Shown here: one piece after another, positions 32,813-39,226 of the stretch | Numbering within the stretch: the first letter of the stretch is position 1 | Layout: each line of letters opens with the position of its first letter | Source: Kocuria sp. | Lineage (GTDB): Bacteria > Actinomycetota > Actinomycetes > Actinomycetales > Micrococcaceae | NCBI RefSeq assembly: GCF_030536815.1 | Contig: NZ_JAUNPE010000005.1 | Coordinates: 11,245 to 50,470 of the forward strand | Direction of reading: 5' to 3' | Length of the DNA: 39,226 nucleotides | Notes under the pieces: generated by a model | What the model saw: only the letters and a program-made list of their open reading frames with translations | What the model was told of the DNA's origin: nothing | Database searches by the model: none | Translations under genes and position numbers: made by a program

Positions 32813-33160
32813 ATGACGAACACTAGTTGTACGACCGGCCTGGCCCCGGCTGTGGCCCTGTTTCACTCCCTGTCCGATCCCACTCGCCTGGCCATCGTGG
32901 GGCGCCTGGCCGGCGGTGAAGCTCGAGTGCGGGACCTGGTGGAGGAAACGGGCCTGGCTCAATCCACCGTCTCGGCCCATGTGGCCTGCCTGCGCGAGTG
33001 CGGGCTGGTGGCCGGACGCGTCGAGGGGCGGCAGATCTTCTACGCTCTGACCCGCCCGGAGCTGATGGATGTGCTCGCCGCCGCCGAGACCCTGCTGGCA
33101 GCCACCGGTTCCCAGGTCGCGCTGTGTCCCGCCTACGGCACCTCCACCCAAGAACACTGA
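32813..33160 (+). CDS. Second ArsR-family sensor with CmtR-type cysteines (upstream of cadD)
   Basis: 115 residues from ATG 32813. The domain ALFHSLSDPTRLAIVGRLAG, then LAQSTVSAHVACLRECGLV, is nearly the same as in the regulator at 29617, and so is the shared end TRPELMDVLAA with LLAATG. Cys59, Cys63 and Cys105 reproduce the CmtR Cd/Pb site; Cys6 is extra. The two genes look like a duplication that has kept its sensing site. The next gene, 236 nt downstream, is a CadD-type transporter, the likely target (inference). Confidence 0.9.
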   Translation: MTNTSCTTGLAPAVALFHSLSDPTRLAIVGRLAGGEARVRDLVEETGLAQSTVSAHVACLRECGLVAGRVEGRQIFYALTRPELMDVLAAAETLLAATGSQVALCPAYGTSTQEH

Positions 33161-33168
33161 CAAATACA

Positions 33169-33204
33169 TCACCCTCACCTGGCCCGCCCACGCACTGAGG
33201 GTGA
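33169..33204 (+). terminator. Possible attenuator hairpin between sensor and cadD
   Basis: TCACCCTC (33169-33176) and GAGGGTGA (33197-33204) pair perfectly across a 20-nt loop, 9 nt after the sensor stop. It could end the sensor transcript or be a partial stop before cadD. Confidence 0.35.
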
Positions 33205-33396
33205 AAGCGGGTGCTGGTGCGCCTTCGGGTGCCCATGACGGGCGCCGCGACCCATACCCGGTGACAGTGCCCCGGTGATGGTGCCCGGGGCATCGGCTCC
33301 CGGCAGCCTTCCCTTGCCTGCGCACTCGGCCGCCCGACACAGCGCAGCACGCCAGGTCCCGGTCGGCGATTCTCCCCACCTAAGAAAAGACAGGTT

Positions 33397-34002
33397 ATGG
33401 AACTCATCTCCCCCGTGCTGCAGGCGATCGGCCTGTTCGCGGCCACCAACATCGACGACATCATCGTGCTCTCCCTGTTCTTCGCCCGCGGAGCCGGAGC
33501 CCGTGGCACTACCGCCAAAATCGGGATCGGCCAGTACGTGGGCTTCGGCGGCATCCTGGTCGCCTCCGTGCTGGTGACCCTGGGCGCCAGCACCTTCCTG
33601 CCGCCCGAGGCCATTCCCTACTTCGGCCTCATTCCCCTGATCCTCGGCCTCATCGCGGCCTGGAAGGTCTGGCGCAGCGACGAGGACGACGACGATGACG
33701 AGGGGAAGGTCGCCGGCAAACAGGTCAGCATCTGGACCGTCGCCGCAGTCACCTTCGCCAACGGCGGGGACAACATCGGGGTCTACGTGCCCGTATTCGT
33801 CACCGTGGGCCCCACCGCGATGGTGGCCTACTGCATCGCCTTTTTGGCCATGGTCGCGGTGCTGGTGGCTATCGCCAAGTACGTGGCCACCCGCAAACCC
33901 ATCGCCGAAGTCCTGGAACGATGGGAACACATCCTGTTCCCGATCGTGCTGATCGGCCTGGGCGTGGTCATCCTCCTCGAAGGCGGCGCCTTCGGCCTCT
34001 AA
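33397..34002 (+). CDS. cadD: CadD-family cadmium resistance transporter
   Basis: 201 residues and about five or six helices. The two family blocks are clear: FAATNIDDIIVLSLFFARG near the N-terminus and VTFANGGDNIGVYVPVFV in the middle, each placing acidic residues and Asn in the membrane. A highly acidic loop (SDEDDDDDEGK, about 93-103) lies between helices. CadD from staphylococcal plasmids gives Cd(II) resistance. The start ATG 33397 has only a weak site (AGACAGG). The neighbouring CmtR-like regulator supports a cadmium role. Confidence 0.93.
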   Translation: MELISPVLQAIGLFAATNIDDIIVLSLFFARGAGARGTTAKIGIGQYVGFGGILVASVLVTLGASTFLPPEAIPYFGLIPLILGLIAAWKVWRSDEDDDDDEGKVAGKQVSIWTVAAVTFANGGDNIGVYVPVFVTVGPTAMVAYCIAFLAMVAVLVAIAKYVATRKPIAEVLERWEHILFPIVLIGLGVVILLEGGAFGL

Positions 34003-34160
34003 CCCATCCGCCTGCTGAGCTCAGCCCTGCGACGGGACCCCGGCTCCCCCGGGCGGTGTGAATGGCCAGGTCGCCCCCATCCTTTGCCTAAACGGTTCAC
34101 TACCGTCGATCGTGGAACTAGGCTCGGCGCACACGATGCGTACGCCGAAAGGTGGAAACC

Positions 34161-34793
34161 ATGCCGAGGATGTCCGCCTTAGAGGCCTCCTTCTGTCGCA
34201 GCGCGCCATGGGGCCTTGTGGCCCGGCGGATGGTTCCTTGGGCGACCCAGGGGTTCCCCGTCACCGGGGACGTGCTGGAGATCGGTGGAGGCAGCGGTGC
34301 GATGGCCGAGGCCATCGCCCGAGCCCATCCCCGGGTGCGGCTCACCATGACCGATGCCGACCCGGTGATGGTCGAGGCCGCGCAGGACCGCCTGGCCGGA
34401 CACCCCTTGGTCCAGGCGCGTCAGGCCGATGCCACTCGGCTGCCCTTCGAGGACGAGTCGTTCGACACGATTCTGAGCTTTCTGATGCTCCACCACGTCA
34501 TCGAGTGGGAACACGCGGTGACCCAGGCGGCCCGAGTCCTGCGACCGGGCGGGGCCTTCGTGGGATACGACCTGCTGGCCTCACCCATGGCATCCCTGGT
34601 GCACCGTGCCGACCGGTCACCGCACCGGCTCATCGAACCGGAAGCCTTCGGACCAGTCTTCGACCAGGCCGGCCTTGCCCCACTCGCCCTCCGGCTGTCC
34701 TTCGGCGGTCGGGTCATACGTTTTATCGCCCACAAGCCAGGCAATGCCCAGAACGCTCCCGGCAGCGACATCACTTCCAGGAACAGCCGATGA
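34161..34793 (+). CDS. SAM-dependent class I methyltransferase
   Basis: 210 residues. Motif I is VLEIGGGSG (38-46), followed by the acidic ribose contact (TMTDADP), motif II/IV (LPFEDESFDTILSFLMLHH) and the RVLRPGGAFVGYD block: a Methyltransf_11 fold similar to UbiE/MenG and small-molecule enzymes. The start ATG 34161 has AAAGGTGG seven nt upstream; a GTG at 34152 is less likely. The substrate is not known. The stop overlaps the DinB-like gene start (ATGA). A role in modifying a toxic metal or thiol compound would suit the context, but nothing in the sequence shows it. Confidence 0.88.
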   Translation: MPRMSALEASFCRSAPWGLVARRMVPWATQGFPVTGDVLEIGGGSGAMAEAIARAHPRVRLTMTDADPVMVEAAQDRLAGHPLVQARQADATRLPFEDESFDTILSFLMLHHVIEWEHAVTQAARVLRPGGAFVGYDLLASPMASLVHRADRSPHRLIEPEAFGPVFDQAGLAPLALRLSFGGRVIRFIAHKPGNAQNAPGSDITSRNSR

Positions 34794-35326
34794 ATAGCGC
34801 GCCCATCACCCCCGGAACCATCCATGAGGAGCTGGAGCGGGTCCGCGCGGACTTCCACGCCCTGATCATTAAAGCGACCCCTGCGGATGTGCACCATCTC
34901 TCGTCAGGCACTCGGTGGACCAACGGGCAGCTGCTGTTCCACATGTTCTTCGGCTACCTGATCGTCTGGCGCCTGCTGCCGCTGGTGCGCCTGATGGGCC
35001 GGCTCCCCGAGCCGGTCAGCCGCATCTTCGCCCGGACACTGGAGGCTGGCACCCGTCCGTTCCACCTCTTCAACTACTTCAGCGACCGCGGGGCCGCGCG
35101 GGTGATCCACGGTCCGCGGCTGATCCGGTGGTTCGACCGCACCGTCGAGGTCCTGCAGGCCCAGCTCGCCGCCGAGCCCGCGGCCGCACTGGCCCGTGGG
35201 ATGCACATGCCCGTGTCCTGGGACCCGTACTTCCGGGACTGGATGAGCCTGGCCGAGATCTACCACTACGGCACTCAGCACTACGATCACCACCGACGGC
35301 AGCTGACCATCGGCCGGCCATCCTGA
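34790..35326 (+). CDS. DinB-like four-helix-bundle protein
   Basis: 178 residues. The expected His pattern is visible: GQLLFHMFFGYL in the second helix and YHYGTQHYDHHRRQLT in the last, as in DinB/YfiT/mycothiol-dependent enzymes with a three-His metal site. Members include thiol S-transferases that use bacillithiol or mycothiol. The gene is coupled to the methyltransferase. Thiol transfer to an electrophile is a reasonable guess for an actinobacterium, but the partner thiol is not shown. Confidence 0.75.
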   Translation: MNSAPITPGTIHEELERVRADFHALIIKATPADVHHLSSGTRWTNGQLLFHMFFGYLIVWRLLPLVRLMGRLPEPVSRIFARTLEAGTRPFHLFNYFSDRGAARVIHGPRLIRWFDRTVEVLQAQLAAEPAAALARGMHMPVSWDPYFRDWMSLAEIYHYGTQHYDHHRRQLTIGRPS

Positions 35327-35516
35327 GGAGCTGAGTAGTGCGGTCGGGACGGCTCAGTGGGCGTCCTGCGTTTTGGGCGGGATCGCCACGTCAGGGCCGA
35401 CCAGGCTGATGCTGATGGGGCCATGAGCCTGGGGTGAACCCACCGTTGAACCCGCCCGGCGCCCGAGGGTCTGTATTCAGCCGGCACCGACAGGGGGCTG
35501 TTGTCGCAGCGCCACC

Positions 35517-35548
35517 TTGACCTTCCCCTGTGGGGGAAGGTGCAGGCT
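35517..35548 (+). promoter_or_regulatory. MerR-family-type promoter/operator upstream of merA
   Basis: TTGACC (35517-35522) serves as -35, and the dyad ACCTTCCCC-TGTG-GGGGAAGGT (35520-35541) overlaps it and fills the spacer. CAGGCT (35543-35548) is a possible -10, giving a long 20-nt spacer. Overlong spacers with a central dyad are the signature of MerR-family activators, and the half-site ACCTTCCCC resembles CueR-type (copper) operators more than the GTAC-containing Hg operators. No MerR-family gene is present in the window, so the activator must act from elsewhere. Confidence 0.7.
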
Positions 35549-35614
35549 GGGTCGGAGAAAGGCGCGCGGAAAGTTTCCGGTGGAAGTGTTCCTCACCGAG
35601 TTGCGGAGGTTGTC

Positions 35615-37060
35615 ATGGCTGACACGGCAGTGATCGAGACGGATCTGGCCATCATCGGTTCTGGTGGTGGTGCTTTCGCCGCGGCGATCCGGGCGACCAG
35701 CCTGGGCCAACGGGTGGTGATGGTGGAGCGGTCCACGGTGGGGGGCACCTGTGTGAACACCGGGTGTGTGCCGTCGAAGGCGTTGCTGGCTGCTGCGGCC
35801 GCCCGCCATGTGGCCCTGGAGGCGCCTGGTCGGTTTCCCGGGCTCGCCGCCTCCGCGGGCCCGGTGGACATGCCGGGGCTGATGGCGGGCAAGGACGGGC
35901 TGGTGGAGGGGATGCGTTCGGAGAAGTACGTGGATCTGATCGCCGACTACGGGTGGGACCTGCGCCGAGGGGAGGCCGCCTTCACCGGCACGGCCCAGGA
36001 CCCGGTGCTGGAGATCACCGGTGGGGGCGGGGCCGTGGAGGAGGTGCGGGCCCGGCACTACTTGGTGGCCACCGGCTCGGCCCCGTGGGCTCCGCCGATT
36101 CCCGGGCTGGAGGATGTCGACTACCTCACCTCCACGACGGCGATGGAGTTGCCGGAGGTCCCGGAGTCGATGATCGTGCTCGGCGGCGGCTATGTGGCTT
36201 TGGAGCAGGCCCAGCTCTTCGCCCGGCTGGGCTCGCAGGTCACGGTGCTGGTCCGTTCCCGGTTGCTGTCCGGGGAGGAACCGGAGGTCTCGAAGACCCT
36301 CCTGGGGGTCTTCGCCGATGAGGGCATCACAGTGGTGCGCCGGGCCGCGGTCGAGTCCGTGGGCACCGATCCGGCCACCGGGGGCGTTGTGGTGGCCGCC
36401 ACCACCCGGGCCGGGCGCCAGGAGTTCACCGCGGACCGGTTGCTGGTGGCCACCGGGCGCCGGGCGGTCACCGAGGGCCTGGGCCTGGGCACGGTGGGGG
36501 TGGCTACGGGGGAGCGGGGGGAGATCCTCGTGGAGGACACCCTGGCGAGTTCGCATCCGCGGATCTGGGCGGCCGGGGATGTCACCGGGCACCCGGAGTT
36601 CGTCTACGTGGCCTCCGCCCACGGGGTCACCGCGGTGGAGAACGCCTTCCACGACACCGGGCAGCGGGTCGACTACACCCACCTTCCCCGGGTCACCTTC
36701 ACCTCCCCGGCGGTGGGGGCGGTGGGGATGACGGATAAGCAGGCCCGGGAGGCGGGCATCCGGTGTGAGTGCCGGGTGCTGCCCCTGGAGTACGTGCCGC
36801 GGGCGCTGGTGAACCGTGACACCCGGGGGTTCATCAAGATCGTCGCCGACGCCGACACCGGGCGGATCGTGGGGATCACCGCGGTGGCCCAGGAGGCCGG
36901 GGACCTGGCCGCGGCCGGGGTATACATCTTGTCCGCGGGGATGACGGTGGACCAGGTGGCGACCTTGTGGTGCCCGTATCTGACGATGGCTGAGGGTTTG
37001 AAGATCGCCGCCCAGTCCTTCCGCACCGATGTCTCGAAACTGTCCTGCTGCGCCGCTTGA
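35615..37060 (+). CDS. merA: Mercuric reductase-like flavoprotein (MerA)
   Basis: 481 residues from ATG 35615 with GGAGG upstream. FAD motif IIGSGGGAFAAAIRA; redox pair C46-VNTG-C51 in GGTCVNTGCVPSK; NAD(P)H motif VLGGGYVALEQAQLFA; second FAD motif RIWAAGDVTG; and the C-terminal vicinal Cys478-Cys479 (KLSCCAA) that hand Hg(II) to the active site in MerA. There is no N-terminal HMA domain. MerA reduces Hg(II) to Hg(0) with NADPH. Blocks near the C-terminus (YVPRALVNRDTRGFIK) agree with MerA. No merT, merP or merB is nearby. The promoter dyad is CueR-like, so another metal or thiol stress may also induce it. Confidence 0.92.
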   Translation: MADTAVIETDLAIIGSGGGAFAAAIRATSLGQRVVMVERSTVGGTCVNTGCVPSKALLAAAAARHVALEAPGRFPGLAASAGPVDMPGLMAGKDGLVEGMRSEKYVDLIADYGWDLRRGEAAFTGTAQDPVLEITGGGGAVEEVRARHYLVATGSAPWAPPIPGLEDVDYLTSTTAMELPEVPESMIVLGGGYVALEQAQLFARLGSQVTVLVRSRLLSGEEPEVSKTLLGVFADEGITVVRRAAVESVGTDPATGGVVVAATTRAGRQEFTADRLLVATGRRAVTEGLGLGTVGVATGERGEILVEDTLASSHPRIWAAGDVTGHPEFVYVASAHGVTAVENAFHDTGQRVDYTHLPRVTFTSPAVGAVGMTDKQAREAGIRCECRVLPLEYVPRALVNRDTRGFIKIVADADTGRIVGITAVAQEAGDLAAAGVYILSAGMTVDQVATLWCPYLTMAEGLKIAAQSFRTDVSKLSCCAA

Positions 37061-37103
37061 GGCCCGGACCCCACCAGCCACCCCAGCACAGGAGGGGACG
37101 ACG

Positions 37104-37148
37104 GTGACCGGCCACGAGGCCTCTGCGGTGGCCGGCCGGGAGGCATGA
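37104..37148 (+). CDS. Very short upstream ORF (14 codons)
   Basis: GTG 37104 stands 4 nt after GGAGGGGACG, the strongest ribosome-binding site in the gap, and encodes MTGHEASAVAGREA. Its stop overlaps the next ATG (ATGA, 37145-37148). It may be a leader peptide, a remnant, or the means of re-initiation on the next small frame. No family recognised. Confidence 0.3.
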   Translation: MTGHEASAVAGREA

Positions 37149-37234
37149 GCACGGCCGAGCAGATGCTCGCCCAGGCCCCCTCCGACCTCCCCGGCGACCA
37201 TGCGGCGGCTGGCACCGCGCGTCCTGCCCCGTGA
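37145..37234 (+). CDS. Very short ORF coupled to the preceding one (29 codons)
   Basis: ATG 37145 encodes MSTAEQMLAQAPSDLPGDH plus ten more residues and ends 61 nt before the Lpd-like gene. The start looks like the beginning of a real gene, so it may be a truncated remnant. No family recognised. Confidence 0.3.
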   Translation: MSTAEQMLAQAPSDLPGDHAAAGTARPAP

Positions 37235-37295
37235 TGGGACGGGGTGCCACGATGAGCAGAGCCGAAAGATCCACCGCATCTGAAGGAGACGCATC

Positions 37296-38645
37296 ATGAG
37301 CGAACATTTCGACGTGGCCGTGTTGGGCATGGGTCCCGGTGGTGAGGTCGCCGCCGGCCGGCTGCTGGCGGCGGGGAAGAACGTCGCCGTGATCGAGCGG
37401 GAGTTGATCGGTGGGGAGTGCGCCTACTGGGCGTGCATCCCTTCCAAGACGGTGCTGCGCCCGGCCGAGGCCCGCACCGAGGTGCACAAGGCCGCCGGGG
37501 TCTCCGGGGCCGAGGTGGACTGGGCGTCCACCCGGGAATACCGCGACTACATGATCCGTGACCTCGACGACTCCGCCCAGGCCGAGGGCTACACCGCCCA
37601 GGGCGCGACCGTGATCCGGGGCGAGGCCCGTCTCACCGGCCCGGGCCGGATCCAGGTCGGGGACCGGGAGATCACCGCCGAGCACATCATCATCGCCACC
37701 GGCTCCGAGGCCGTGATTCCGCCCATCGAGGGTATCGAGGAGATCACCGCCTGGACCAACCGGGAAACCTACACCACCCACGATCTACCGCGCCGGGCGG
37801 TGATCATCGGCGGCAGCGCCGTCGGGGTGGAGACCGCCACGTTCCTGGCCCGCTTCGGGGTGCAGGTCACCCTCATCCACCGCGGGGACCGGCTGCTGGG
37901 CCGGGAGGACCCCCGGGTGGGGGAGCTCGTCCACGACTACCTGACCGAAGCCGGGGTCGACATCCGCCTGGGCGCCTCGGCCGCCAAGGCCCACAGGAAC
38001 GGTGCGGACAGTATGGTGATCCTCGAGGACGGGAGCGAGGTGGCCGCCGACGTGGTGATCTTCGGCACCGGCCGCGCCCCCCGCACCCAGGGTCTGGGCT
38101 TGGAGGCGGCCGGGGCACGTCTGGGCGAGCACGGCGAGGTGCTCATCGACGAGCACGCCCGGGCCGCCGACAACTTGTGGGCGATCGGCGATGTCACCGC
38201 GGTGATGCCCTTCACCCATGTGGCGAAGTATCAGGGGCGGATCGCCGCCGACGCGATCCTCGGCCGCCCGCGCCCGGCCGGCTATGAGGGGATCCCGCGG
38301 GTGGTGTTCGCCGACCCGGAGATCGCCGCCGCCGGACTCACCACCGAGCAGGCGCAACAGCGCGGGATCCGTGCCATCGCCACCGAGCTGGATCTGGCCC
38401 AGGCCATCGCCCGCCCGTGGACCTACGAGCAGGACCCGCGCGGGCACCTGGGGCTGCTGGCCGACGCCGAGCGGGCAGTGCTGATCGGGGCGTGGGCGGT
38501 CGGCCCGCAGGCGGGGGAATGGATCCACCACGCCTCCCTGGCCATCCGGGCGCAGCTGCCGCTGGAAATCCTGCGCGATCAGATCGCCCAATTCCCCACC
38601 TACCACGAGGCCTACCAAGCCGCACTGGAGCAGCTCGAGGTCTAG
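37296..38645 (+). CDS. Pyridine nucleotide-disulfide oxidoreductase (Lpd/MerA-like)
   Basis: 449 residues from ATG 37296 with GAAGGAG upstream. FAD motif VLGMGPGGEVAAGRLL; redox pair C42-AYWA-C47 (GGECAYWACIPSKT); NAD(P)H motif IIGGSAVGVETATFLA; second FAD motif NLWAIGDVTAVMPFTH. The C-terminal dimer domain ends QFPTYHEAYQAALEQL, where dihydrolipoamide dehydrogenases have an HPT-x-x-E motif, so the proton-relay His is shifted or missing. The substrate is unclear: a low-molecular-weight disulfide, a metal or a quinone are all possible. It lies between merA and a CoA-disulfide reductase-like gene on the same strand. Confidence 0.88.
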   Translation: MSEHFDVAVLGMGPGGEVAAGRLLAAGKNVAVIERELIGGECAYWACIPSKTVLRPAEARTEVHKAAGVSGAEVDWASTREYRDYMIRDLDDSAQAEGYTAQGATVIRGEARLTGPGRIQVGDREITAEHIIIATGSEAVIPPIEGIEEITAWTNRETYTTHDLPRRAVIIGGSAVGVETATFLARFGVQVTLIHRGDRLLGREDPRVGELVHDYLTEAGVDIRLGASAAKAHRNGADSMVILEDGSEVAADVVIFGTGRAPRTQGLGLEAAGARLGEHGEVLIDEHARAADNLWAIGDVTAVMPFTHVAKYQGRIAADAILGRPRPAGYEGIPRVVFADPEIAAAGLTTEQAQQRGIRAIATELDLAQAIARPWTYEQDPRGHLGLLADAERAVLIGAWAVGPQAGEWIHHASLAIRAQLPLEILRDQIAQFPTYHEAYQAALEQLEV

Positions 38646-38732
38646 GGGCTGGGCGCCGCCCCGGGCAACCGGGCATGATCCGCTGCAGAAGGCGACAGCA
38701 AGCCGAAGCACTGCTCGAGAAAGGGGAAGCCC

Positions 38733-39226
38733 ATGGCCCAACGATTGATCGTCATCGGTGGGGACGCCGCCGGGATGAGCGCGGCCTCCGCCGCCCGCCG
38801 CCAGCTGCCCCAGGACCAGTTGGAGATCGTGGCGTTCGAGCGCGGTCACTACACCTCCTACTCCGCCTGCGGGATCCCGTACTTCATCGGCAAGGACGTC
38901 GCCGACACCACGGCACTGATCGCGCGCACCCCGCAGCAGTTCCGCGACCACCACGCCATCGACGCCCGGACCGGTCACGAGGTCCTGGACATAGACCTGC
39001 ACCGGCGCGCCGTGCTGGTGCGTGACCTCGTCCGGGGCCGGGAGGCCTGGGAGGGCTTCGACCAGCTCATGGTCGCCACCGGGGCCACCCCGGCCCGCCC
39101 TCCACTGCCCGGGATCGAGGCGGCCGGCATCCACGGGGTGCAGACCCTCGACGACGGCCTCGCCCTGCGCACGGTGCTGGAGCGGGACCGGCCGGGCCGG
39201 GCGGTGGTCGTCGGGGCCGGCTACAT
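38733..39226 (+). CDS. CoA-disulfide reductase/NADH oxidase-like flavoprotein, 3' end cut by window
   Basis: The first 164 residues are present, from ATG 38733 with AAGGGG upstream. FAD motif LIVIGGDAAGMSAASAARR; single active-site Cys46 in YSACGIPYFIG; LMVATGATPARPPLPGIE; the NAD(P)H motif starts at the edge (VVVGAGY). A lone Cys near 43-46 marks the CoA-disulfide reductase, NADH oxidase or persulfide reductase group, which reduces CoA disulfide, polysulfide or O2. Later domains (for example rhodanese) cannot be judged here. Confidence 0.88.
   Translation, partial: MAQRLIVIGGDAAGMSAASAARRQLPQDQLEIVAFERGHYTSYSACGIPYFIGKDVADTTALIARTPQQFRDHHAIDARTGHEVLDIDLHRRAVLVRDLVRGREAWEGFDQLMVATGATPARPPLPGIEAAGIHGVQTLDDGLALRTVLERDRPGRAVVVGAGY

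Noticed and set aside
1-39226. CRISPR arrays, tRNA genes, transposases or phage genes
   Set aside because: No regularly spaced repeats, tRNA-like cloverleaf sequence or recombinase motifs were seen by eye; a tool search could still find a small RNA.

Overview
The window is high-G+C DNA with tightly packed genes, many GTG starts and frequent ATGA or GTGA stop/start overlaps. It fits an actinobacterium, most likely of the Micrococcales. A CYP152-type P450, CmtR-type regulators and actinobacterial cytochrome c biogenesis proteins make a Kocuria-like member of the Micrococcaceae plausible, but genus is inference. No tRNA, rRNA, CRISPR array or transposase gene was seen. The content is strongly themed: respiration, copper and heavy-metal handling, and thiol/disulfide chemistry.

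Layout. 1-1191 (minus) is the 5' part of a secreted M23 peptidase-like protein. 1508-2851 (minus) is an M56 membrane peptidase with a BlaI/MecI repressor. The repressor is divergent from cydA-cydB-cydDC (2960-9091), a complete cytochrome bd oxidase operon. A 55-bp near-perfect palindrome made of three BlaI-like boxes lies between them. 9287-14720 (minus) holds an aquaporin, a DUF418-type membrane protein, a CtaG-like copper protein and an overlapping DUF305-DUF3105 pair. 14721-15949 has no convincing gene but contains a perfect 23-bp inverted repeat. 15950-20611 (plus) runs CmtR-like sensor, CDF metal exporter, membrane-anchored DsbA-like thioredoxin, CopD-CtaG fusion and VKOR. 20932-23225 is a CYP152-type P450 overlapping an unusual Ca2+/cation antiporter homologue.

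23795-29535 (minus) is a cytochrome c maturation block (ccdA, tlpA/resA, resB, ccsB) with cysK inside it. 29617-32461 (plus) is a CmtR-like sensor, P1B-4 ATPase and lspA operon ended by a strong hairpin. 32813-34002 is a second, closely similar sensor followed by a CadD-type cadmium transporter. 34161-35326 is a methyltransferase overlapping a DinB-like protein. 35517-39226 begins with a MerR-family-type operator and then carries three flavoprotein disulfide reductases in a row: merA-like, Lpd-like and CoA-disulfide-reductase-like (cut by the window end).

How it may work together (inference): the region pairs Cd/Pb/Zn/Co/Hg export or reduction with a copper-free terminal oxidase (bd), copper delivery to haem-copper oxidases (CtaG/CopD), cytochrome c assembly, extracytoplasmic disulfide formation (DsbA/VKOR) and cysteine synthesis. 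It reads as an island that keeps respiration and thiol proteins working under metal stress. The least expected element is the BlaI/M56 pair positioned to control cytochrome bd.
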